A DNA stretch of 36,434 nt from Mesorhizobium comanense (GTDB lineage: Bacteria > Pseudomonadota > Alphaproteobacteria > Rhizobiales > Rhizobiaceae). A program made the translations under genes and the position numbers. The stretch spans positions 1-36,434 of the forward strand of contig NZ_SCNN01000038.1 in NCBI RefSeq assembly GCF_005503535.1, written 5' to 3'. Position 1 is the first letter of the stretch, and each line of letters starts with the position of its first letter. A model generated the notes under the pieces. That model searched no databases. It worked only from the letters and a program-made list of their open reading frames with translations, and was not told where the DNA came from. Shown here piece after piece: positions 30,103 through 36,434 of the stretch.

Positions 30103-31857
30103 TCAGAAATAGCGGACTTCTTCAGCTTCGATGCTGAGAGGGTCCTTGCCTCTTTTGTTCAGCCAAGAGTAAACTGGTGGTACACGGTCCGCGATTGATT
30201 CAACATGGATATCGATCAGGCAAGGCCCCTGGTGATAAGCAAATGCTGCGGCGAGGGCCGAATCCAGTTCACGGGAATTGGTGGCCGTCCATGCCTTTAC
30301 ATCGAATGCCTCCGCGATCGCCTGTCCGCGCGGCGGGAGGAAGTCGACTCCAAAGCACTGATTGTGGCCCTTCAAGCGATGGAGCCCTTTGATCCATCCA
30401 AACGTTCCGTTGTTGAAAAGCAGCAAAATGGCGGGGACCTGCAAGCGGACGAGAGTTTCCAGTTCTCCGACGGTCATGCCGAACGACCCGTCACCAAACA
30501 TTCCGATCGGTCGGCACTCCTTGTCGGCAAACCAAGCGCCAACGGTCGCTGGAAGGGCGGAACCGAGGCCACCGAATGCCCGAGGAATTGCGATCCGGGT
30601 ACGATTGTCCTTGAGCCTCAAGAATCGTGTCATATGAGGAGTCGGTGTTCCAGCGTCCGAGTAGATTCGGGCCGGTTTTCCATATGCGTCAAGTGCCTCG
30701 TTGAAGCTACGGACAGCTCGCTCCGGCCGTAGCGGCGCGGCTTCCGAATTAAGCAACATCTCGGCATTTTCCCAGAAGTTGGCACGGAGCGTGTTGAGCT
30801 CGTCAACCCAATGCTGAGTCCGGGAAGCGTCGTTATCGTCGGGGGCCATTTCGAGCAATTTCCGCAGGACCAACTGCGCATCTCCCTGCACGGAAACGAC
30901 GTTTTCATAGTTATTCGCCATCACCTCCGGATCGATATCAATCTGCGCAACGCGTTTGTTCAGGGTTACCTTCGGAAAGGTCCAACCGATGGTTACGACC
31001 GAACCCATTCGGGATCCAACAAAGAGGACGAAGTCCGCATGTTCAAGCGACCAGTTTGCATGCGGATGGAAGCCATTGTCACCAATCACCCCGACAGCGA
31101 GGCGATGGTCATCCGGCATGGTGCCTTGACCGGTCATGGTTGTGCAGACTGGTATGTTCAAACGCTCCGCCAGTTCCGTTATCTCAGTTCCGGCACACGA
31201 GCGATTGACACCGCCGCCAGAAACGATCAGCGGCCGCTTGCTGCTGGTCAGCAACGACATGACCGCTTCCAGCTTATCAGCCGGTGGAAGCGTCGGGTAA
31301 GCCGGGAAGGTCATGCACTCATGTTCGACATGCAAGGAAATCCTTGACGGATCGATTTCAGCGAGGAGCATATCTTCCGGGATCTGCAGATGCACGGCGC
31401 CAGGCTTGCCGGAGCATGCGACGCGGAATGCCCGTCTGATGATCTCCGGAAGCTTTTCCGGCGACTTGACCTGCACCGACATCTTCGTGATGGGATCGAA
31501 GAGGCGCGCGCAGTCCAGCTCGGTCAAGACGCCACGCCCTTCACCTGGGAGGGGAATGTCGATCGTCAAAAGGATAACGGGAACCGACGACATGTTGGAT
31601 TCTGCGACCGGCGGCAAAGAATACATGGCCCCGGCTCCGGACGGGCACTCGAATACACCCGGCTTACGCGTGAAGCGCCCGTATGCATCGGCCATATAGC
31701 CGGCGGAACGTTCGTCCCTCGCCATAACGTGACGGATTTTTCCTTCACGTTCCTGAAGAGCCTCATAGAGCGGGACGTTTGTATCCCCAGGAACACCGAA
31801 GATAACCTCGACGCCGTAGCCGATGAGCATCTCCACCAATATGTCTGCACCACGCAT
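30103..31857 (-). CDS. Thiamine-diphosphate-dependent enzyme, acetolactate-synthase-like
   Basis: 584 residues with the three-domain ThDP fold. The N-terminal pyrimidine-binding domain has the cofactor-activating glutamate E49 (MARDERSAGYMADAYGR) after FGVPGDTN. The middle domain (about 190-330) resembles the FAD/ADP-type domain. The C-terminal domain carries the GDG motif at 455-457 and NN at 482-483, the 27-residue spacing that binds Mg-ThDP. GGAGAG lies before the ATG. The family includes acetolactate synthase, benzoylformate decarboxylase and related carboligases; the substrate cannot be read here. Downstream of the GMC oxidoreductase and racemase-like genes on the same strand, it is probably catabolic rather than biosynthetic, since no ilvN-like small subunit follows. 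Confidence 0.92.
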   Translation of the reverse strand: MRGADILVEMLIGYGVEVIFGVPGDTNVPLYEALQEREGKIRHVMARDERSAGYMADAYGRFTRKPGVFECPSGAGAMYSLPPVAESNMSSVPVILLTIDIPLPGEGRGVLTELDCARLFDPITKMSVQVKSPEKLPEIIRRAFRVACSGKPGAVHLQIPEDMLLAEIDPSRISLHVEHECMTFPAYPTLPPADKLEAVMSLLTSSKRPLIVSGGGVNRSCAGTEITELAERLNIPVCTTMTGQGTMPDDHRLAVGVIGDNGFHPHANWSLEHADFVLFVGSRMGSVVTIGWTFPKVTLNKRVAQIDIDPEVMANNYENVVSVQGDAQLVLRKLLEMAPDDNDASRTQHWVDELNTLRANFWENAEMLLNSEAAPLRPERAVRSFNEALDAYGKPARIYSDAGTPTPHMTRFLRLKDNRTRIAIPRAFGGLGSALPATVGAWFADKECRPIGMFGDGSFGMTVGELETLVRLQVPAILLLFNNGTFGWIKGLHRLKGHNQCFGVDFLPPRGQAIAEAFDVKAWTATNSRELDSALAAAFAYHQGPCLIDIHVESIADRVPPVYSWLNKRGKDPLSIEAEEVRYF

Positions 31858-32161
31858 CGTTCTCTCCTTCAGTATTCGTTATAAGATTCAAAGAATTGAC
31901 TCAGCTTGGGAGCAGTTTAGGAGCCAGACCCTAGGCCTATTAGAGGCGTCATCATCGGGATCACGACCTCAGTCGAAGTCGCAGCAGCAGACCAGTTTTG
32001 GACACAACTCCTCATCGCCGCTGCCTACAATGGCCGCGGCCCCTCCGCGCGTCGTCTGTTCATGACAGGGATGTGCATTCGCAGCACATCTGTTGGTCAA
32101 CGTGAGATCATTCTAGTCTAGCAGACCCGGCTGAGCGGGAAGACCCCCTTAGTGCTCACGG
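31858..32161. promoter_or_regulatory. Gap ahead of the ThDP enzyme gene
   Basis: 304 bases with no supported gene. On the minus strand TATAAC (about 31882) just ahead of the GGAGAG ribosome binding site is a possible -10; a matching -35 is not clear. One + strand frame is open from about 31935 to 32121 but has no start with a ribosome binding site and may be a remnant. The gap is large enough for a separate promoter, so the ThDP gene may not be in one operon with the racemase-like gene. Confidence 0.4.
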
Positions 32162-32899
32162 CTAGTAACCTCCCCGGAAATGGGACCGCACACAGCTAGC
32201 GCGCACATAATTGATCATCGTTGTGAAATCGAAGACAGGGACATGAATCTGATCCTGAAGCGATTTTGCGTATGGCGGGAGGTTCGAGCACTCGAGCAAA
32301 ATGGCGCCAATGGAAGGATGCTGATCGATTAGCCCCACCCCGATAGCGACAACCTCCTGGCTGACAGCTTCCGGATCGATGTCCCCCATTTCGTCAAGGA
32401 TCGCATGGCGAAATTCCGACTGCTTCTGCATGCCTCCGACGAATATCTCCCGGTCCTGCGCTGGAAAAGCCTTGCGCAGCATATCGTCCGTTAGGCTGCT
32501 GGAATTAGCACATATGATCCCTATCGACTGGGAGGGGGGCAGGAGTGCCGAAATCAAGGGCAATTGCAGCAAGCTTGACATCATCACCGGAACATCGACA
32601 GCTTTTCGCACTATGTCTTGGAAATGCAGCATGTAGCCGCAATCGCTCGTGATTGCCTTGACACCCTGCCGCTGGAGATGGAGTGCAGCGTCCACGATAT
32701 TTTGAGCGAGGCTTAGATCCCCCTCCTCAACAAGACGCTTGATCGTCACGTCGGGGACAAGGTGATACAGAACGGGGAAGTCGTAGGTGTAGGCGTTCCC
32801 GACATCACCAGGGATGAACGGGTTGAAGCAGTCGATCATCAATATCCCAATGTCGTGACCGTAGCTTATCGCTCCTTGCCTTCCCTTCAGACGTTTCAT
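32162..32899 (-). CDS. Asp/Glu racemase-superfamily protein
   Basis: 245 residues of the aspartate/glutamate/hydantoin racemase and arylmalonate decarboxylase/maleate isomerase superfamily. Two active-site cysteines are present: C87 in ITSDCGYMLHFQ and C204 in ILLECSNLPPYA, the first and second half-site positions of this fold. GAGG five bases before the ATG supports the start. The substrate cannot be assigned. Lying 43 bases after the GMC oxidoreductase stop on the same strand, it is probably co-transcribed with it and acts on an acid in the same catabolic route. Confidence 0.88.
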   Translation of the reverse strand: MKRLKGRQGAISYGHDIGILMIDCFNPFIPGDVGNAYTYDFPVLYHLVPDVTIKRLVEEGDLSLAQNIVDAALHLQRQGVKAITSDCGYMLHFQDIVRKAVDVPVMMSSLLQLPLISALLPPSQSIGIICANSSSLTDDMLRKAFPAQDREIFVGGMQKQSEFRHAILDEMGDIDPEAVSQEVVAIGVGLIDQHPSIGAILLECSNLPPYAKSLQDQIHVPVFDFTTMINYVRASCVRSHFRGGY

Positions 32900-32942
32900 G
32901 TCATCCTCGATCCCGTTTTCGATTCGGCCAGCTCAGTCGTCA

Positions 32943-34652
32943 CTATGCCGCCTGCTGAATGTGATCGGCCATCTTCTCGGCGATCATCATCGTGGAGAGG
33001 TTCGTTGTCGCGCAGGGGACCGAGGGCATGACCGATGCATCGACGACCCACAGGCCTTCGACTCCATAGACCTTTCCGCGAGAGTTGACGACAGCCGCCT
33101 TGTCGTCCGGTCTACCCATGCGGCAGGTTCCACAAGCATGCCAGTCGCCCTGCACCCCGGTGCGTATCCACTCCTCGAGACTGTGCTCGTCATTCAGTAC
33201 TTTATCGAGGGTGAAACGACTGTCGATCGCCTTGCCGAGAACGAAGTTGCGAGCCATTCCGCCCATGTCGAGAAAGCTGGCGGCGATCCGGGTCTTGACG
33301 TCGTTGATCCAGGTCTTTGCCGCGAGATTCCTGAGCGAGTCTGCATAGATGCCGGGCCAGAACGTTCGAACATAGTCATTAACAGGAGCGCTTGAAAGAA
33401 TACCGCTTACCCACCGAGCCGTGGCCTTCATACGGTTCAAATCACGAATATCGGCGAGATAATTGAAGGCCACGAGCGGGTGCTCATTGGGGTTCTTGCT
33501 GCGCAGTTTGACGAATCCTCTCGAATAAGCCTTGTTCGGGCCGAAATTGACCATCGCAAGGCGCTTGCCAACCTCGCTCCAAGCAAACCGACCAGAAACA
33601 GTCAGTTTCATATCGGTTGGTGGGCAGCCCTCGTAGCCCGAGCTCCAACGCATATGCATCAAAAGACTGCTTTTTACGTAGTCGTCCATCATGCCCTTGG
33701 GGTCGAGATACACAGCGAAGCCGATCAAGGGATGGTCCTGCAGGTTCTGACCGACGCCCGGCCGATCGGCAACTACATCAATACCCAGTTCGCGAAGGTG
33801 TTCGGCTGGCCCTATGCCTGTCCGCATCAACAGCGCCGGCGAGTGCAGGGCGCCGGCCGACAGGATCACTTCTTCCGCGTGGATTGTTTCGGTCTTCCCC
33901 TTTCTGCGGAGAACAACGCCCTTCGCAACCCTGCCTTCGAGAAGGATGGATTCAACATGGGCTTCGGAGACAATCGTCAAGTTCGAACGCCGGCGCGTCG
34001 CCTCGTCGAGATAGCCTGCGGCCGAAGACACGCGATGATCGTAGACATTGTTACGGGTAAACGGAAAGCAACTGTCGATCGGTTCGGCATGACAATTGTC
34101 CACGTAAGGGATTCCCTTGGTCGCAACGCCTTCCCTCATGGCAAGCGCAAACTTGCTCCAGTGCTGAGGAAAGGTCCGTCGAATAGGGATTCGTCCTGCC
34201 GGCTGCCCGCTTACGGCGGGAAAGTCGATGTCGTTCTCCATTTTTTGAAAGTATGGTTCGCAGTCTCGGTACGACCATCCATCCGCTCCGAGCTTTTCCC
34301 ATTCGTCGTAATCAGATGGAAGCCCACGAATGGCAACCTGGCCGTTGACCGTCGATCCGCCGCCCATGACGCGCGCCTGTTCGTAGCGCCTTGGTTTCAT
34401 GTCTGCTTCTATCTGCTGCGGCGACCGGTTACCGACCGGGTCTGCGTATGCTGTCAACTCGGTCCAGTAACGGTTGGGCTGGAAATAGTCTGGGAGAAAT
34501 GCATCGCCATAAACCGATCGCGGCACGTCTTCTGGCGGGGTATCGGGACCAGCCTCGATCAAGCATACATTATGCTTCCCGGTCTCGGAGAGTCGGTTGG
34601 CGAGGACGCATCCGGCGGAGCCGCCACCTACGATCAGATACTTGTATTTCAT
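32943..34652 (-). CDS. GMC-family FAD-dependent alcohol oxidoreductase
   Basis: 569 residues from the ATG at 34652, where the family's N-terminus begins. The longer frame to 34859 adds a stretch unlike the family. The FAD-binding Rossmann motif GGGSAG lies at 9-14, GMC signature 1 around MGGGSTVNG, and signature 2 around GALHSPALLMRTGIGP. The active-site histidine is H505 in GDWHACGTCRMG, with the partner residue near the C-terminal TTNLSTMMIAEKMADHI. Members (choline dehydrogenase-like) oxidise primary alcohols to aldehydes. With an aldehyde dehydrogenase fragment nearby and a divergent LysR regulator, it fits the first step of an alcohol-degrading pathway. Substrate unknown. Confidence 0.94.
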   Translation of the reverse strand: MKYKYLIVGGGSAGCVLANRLSETGKHNVCLIEAGPDTPPEDVPRSVYGDAFLPDYFQPNRYWTELTAYADPVGNRSPQQIEADMKPRRYEQARVMGGGSTVNGQVAIRGLPSDYDEWEKLGADGWSYRDCEPYFQKMENDIDFPAVSGQPAGRIPIRRTFPQHWSKFALAMREGVATKGIPYVDNCHAEPIDSCFPFTRNNVYDHRVSSAAGYLDEATRRRSNLTIVSEAHVESILLEGRVAKGVVLRRKGKTETIHAEEVILSAGALHSPALLMRTGIGPAEHLRELGIDVVADRPGVGQNLQDHPLIGFAVYLDPKGMMDDYVKSSLLMHMRWSSGYEGCPPTDMKLTVSGRFAWSEVGKRLAMVNFGPNKAYSRGFVKLRSKNPNEHPLVAFNYLADIRDLNRMKATARWVSGILSSAPVNDYVRTFWPGIYADSLRNLAAKTWINDVKTRIAASFLDMGGMARNFVLGKAIDSRFTLDKVLNDEHSLEEWIRTGVQGDWHACGTCRMGRPDDKAAVVNSRGKVYGVEGLWVVDASVMPSVPCATTNLSTMMIAEKMADHIQQAA

Positions 34653-34997
34653 TGAAATCCACTCGTTTGCCGGAGACCAAATTCCATGCCGGTCGGAAGT
34701 ATGGAGATAGCCGACAAGACCTTCTCCGACGCCGTGCGCGGGCAATGTGTGGAGCAGGCTAGCCGCTTGAGAAATCGAGCAGAATACAAATATGCGATGC
34801 CCTTGTAGGGGAAACCTTGGAACTTTGGCCGCGTTGGCGCGAATTGCTATCGAACGCAAGCCGCGATCTTTCTTGTAGTCATTTCAAGGGGCTTTTGCTA
34901 CCAAACTTGGCGTGAACCAGTGGGGCAATGCAGCATCTCCAGGCGCTCGAACGCGCCCGGATATAGAACAAATGCCCATCAAGGAAAATGTTTCTCA
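34653..34997. promoter_or_regulatory. Divergent regulator-target promoter region
   Basis: 345 bases between the GMC gene (minus) and the LysR gene (+). TTGC-N8-GCAA at 34844-34859 is a short inverted repeat that could be a LysR-type operator, and the region is less GC-rich than the backbone. No firm -35/-10 pair was found. The layout, regulator divergent from its first target, is the standard LysR arrangement. Confidence 0.5.
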
Positions 34998-35942
34998 ATG
35001 AAGAATGTCAGCCTGACCCTCGTCCAAACGTTCCATCTGGTCGCGAAGGAAGGTTCTTACTCTGCCGCCGCTCGAAAATTAAATATTTCCTATCAGTCTG
35101 TAGCTAATCATATTCGTCGTTTCGAACAGATACTCGGCGAGAGATTGGTCGTGTCGGAGCAAGGCGCAAAGACAACGGTTCTGACCGCACGCGGTCGCAC
35201 GCTTTACAATCTGCTTGTACCAGAGCTGGACGCGATGTTGAGCCGTCTTAACGAGCTCATCGATAAGGAGCGTCCCGTCATTCGTTTCGGCATGCCGCAG
35301 GCGATCTTCTACTATCTTTTCCAACCCATCATTGGCGAATTCAGTTCCACATATCCGGAAGTTCAGATCGTTTGCTATGAACGCGACGTAGCATTGGTGG
35401 AACTGGTGAAGACCGGACAGGTTGATGCCTTTATAACGGAGCGGCCGTTCATTGGTGATGAAGTGGTGCAGCACGCGCTCGGCAGTTACAAACTCGCCTT
35501 GATCTACCCGATGGACTGGCAATCGCCAGACGAGTTTGCGTCAGTTGCGGACTGGGCTGATGGGAAGCCCTACGTTACGTTTGAGCCCGGTCATATGTTG
35601 CGGAACATGGCATTGGACCTCATGCGCAGAGACGGGAAATCGCCGAGAGTTGCGATTTCGACATCGTCGAGCTCCAACGTTAAACGCTGCGTGGAGACAG
35701 GGCTCGGCTTTACAATACTGCCTACCTGGACGCTTGAAAGCGCGCGCTCGCACCTTGCGGTTAGAGTTTTAGAAGAGGTGCAGGATATCCCGGTCTATTT
35801 TGGGGAATCGAAATATCTCTCCCAAAACCCCTACATCTTGTTGCTCAAAAATCTCTGTCAGCAGAAATTCCCACAGCTCTTTGAGATCAATCACGACTAC
35901 GGTGACATGCCAATATCCTCGGAAACTGCCGGAAAGCCATAG
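34998..35942 (+). CDS. LysR-family transcriptional regulator
   Basis: 314 residues from the ATG at 34998, at which LysR similarity starts. AAGGAAAA lies upstream, with rather long spacing. The N-terminal winged HTH (FHLVAKEGSYSAAARKLNISYQSVANHIRRFEQILGERLVVSE, about 9-51) is followed by a linker helix and a periplasmic-binding-like effector domain (from about 90: VIRFGMPQAIFYYLFQPIIGEFSSTYPEVQI). It is divergent from the GMC oxidoreductase gene, so it most likely activates the GMC-racemase-ThDP genes in response to a pathway compound. The effector is unknown. Confidence 0.93.
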   Translation: MKNVSLTLVQTFHLVAKEGSYSAAARKLNISYQSVANHIRRFEQILGERLVVSEQGAKTTVLTARGRTLYNLLVPELDAMLSRLNELIDKERPVIRFGMPQAIFYYLFQPIIGEFSSTYPEVQIVCYERDVALVELVKTGQVDAFITERPFIGDEVVQHALGSYKLALIYPMDWQSPDEFASVADWADGKPYVTFEPGHMLRNMALDLMRRDGKSPRVAISTSSSSNVKRCVETGLGFTILPTWTLESARSHLAVRVLEEVQDIPVYFGESKYLSQNPYILLLKNLCQQKFPQLFEINHDYGDMPISSETAGKP

Positions 35943-35972
35943 AACCGTCGTCTATTCCGGCACAGACGTTCC

Positions 35973-36371
35973 TCAAGCGTCGAGGCCGACCTGCGTAGCG
36001 AACTTCACGGACAGATAAGCATCAAGGCCTTCCGTGCCTCCCTCGGAGCCAAAGCCGCTATCCTTAACGCCTCCAAACGGATGCTCCGGCAGACCCAATC
36101 CATGATGATTGATCGATATCATGCCCGCCTCGATTCGGTTCGTAAGCGCGGCCGCTGTTTTCGCCGAAGAAGTGTAAGCGTAGGACGCAAGACCATAGGG
36201 AAGGCGGTTCGCTTCCATCAAGGCGTCATCGAAGTCGTCGAACGAGTTTATAAGGGCCACCGGGCCAAAGGGCTCGACGTTGCGAGCCTTGGCGTTGATC
36301 GGTGCGTTGACAAGGATCGACGGTAAGCGTCCGGTGAATCTGCCTTTGAGATTTCCCGCGAACACCTGAAG
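35973..36371 (-). pseudogene. Aldehyde dehydrogenase, C-terminal fragment
   Basis: About 133 codons of the C-terminus of an NAD(P)-aldehyde dehydrogenase of the succinate-semialdehyde type: VEPFGPVALINSF, ANRLPYGLASYAYT, GMISINHHGLGLPEHPFGGVKDSGFGSEGG and the final SVKF. The family has about 480 residues, so the NAD-binding domain and catalytic cysteine are missing. Reading upstream on the minus strand, a TAA stop appears at 36372-36374 where coding sequence should continue. The gene has therefore been cut there, probably by the element beginning to the right. The original enzyme would follow the GMC oxidoreductase (aldehyde to acid). Confidence 0.88.
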
Positions 36372-36434
36372 TTACGTCACTAATTCCGTCATTAGAGACG
36401 TCATCAGGGATGAACTATGGGCCGCATGGAGATT
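36372..36434 (+). mobile_element. Possible end of an insertion element, start of transposase-like ORF
   Basis: Right of the broken aldehyde dehydrogenase, the sequence NCGTCAYYA is repeated three times at 12-base spacing (36374-36382, 36386-36394, 36398-36406). AGGG and an ATG at 36417 follow (reading MGRMEI up to the window edge). That start recalls the first ORF of IS66-type elements, but six residues are too few to prove it. Terminal inverted repeats cannot be checked within the window. Confidence 0.4.

Noticed and set aside
33480..34655. 391-codon + strand frame opposite the GMC oxidoreductase
   Set aside because: It is antisense to a gene with FAD and GMC signatures; no domain or ribosome binding site supports it.

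Overview
The window reads as the backbone of a conjugative or mobilizable repABC plasmid (or megaplasmid) from an alphaproteobacterium of the Rhizobiales (Rhizobium/Agrobacterium/Ensifer/Ochrobactrum type). The main reasons are an intact repA-repB-repC operon with an antisense-RNA gap between repB and repC, a MobC plus HUH-relaxase operon, and a set of proteins typical of rhizobial plasmids: a giant methylase-helicase, a ParB-like protein, a DUF7007 protein, ArdC, DUF736, WGR and a broken RHE_PE00001-type protein. I can place it only to order level. No rRNA, tRNA or CRISPR array was seen.

Layout. 1-18.7 kb: plasmid 'housekeeping' and anti-restriction genes, almost all on the + strand. They are arranged as single genes or short ATGA-coupled operons, separated by unusually long GC-rich leaders full of hairpins. 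The one clear insertion here is a minus-strand VapC/Phd toxin-antitoxin pair. Two genes in this stretch are broken: a PP-loop/PAPS-reductase-like gene (frameshift) and a 130-codon gene (in-frame TAA). 18.7-23.1 kb: WGR gene, parS-like palindromes, repA, repB, counter-transcribed RNA, repC with a probable internal oriV. 23.1-27.6 kb: a ParA/ribbon-helix-helix operon and a divergent mobC-relaxase operon. Between them is a convincing oriT: a 7-bp inverted repeat next to a TATCCTG/C nic core of the RP4/T-DNA-border type. 27.6-30.0 kb: a small minus gene, a 200-nt highly structured leader ahead of a small-protein plus XRE-regulator operon, and a decayed RHE_PE00001-type gene. 30.1-36.4 kb: a catabolic cargo module with visibly lower GC (GMC oxidoreductase, Asp/Glu-racemase-like enzyme, ThDP enzyme, divergent LysR regulator). 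It ends in an aldehyde dehydrogenase gene cut off by what looks like the edge of another mobile element.

How it fits together. If the nic call is right, the minus strand is transferred with its 5' end running leftward. The rep genes, ArdC and the methylase-helicase then lie in the leading region, the relaxase enters last, and the transferred strand is the template for nearly all the leading genes. The repeated hairpin leaders in front of those genes could then act as single-stranded promoters for early expression of anti-restriction functions, or alternatively as cis-regulatory RNAs. This is the most interesting hypothesis in the window and it is inference. The structured leader at 28063-28260 is a second strong candidate for something undescribed.
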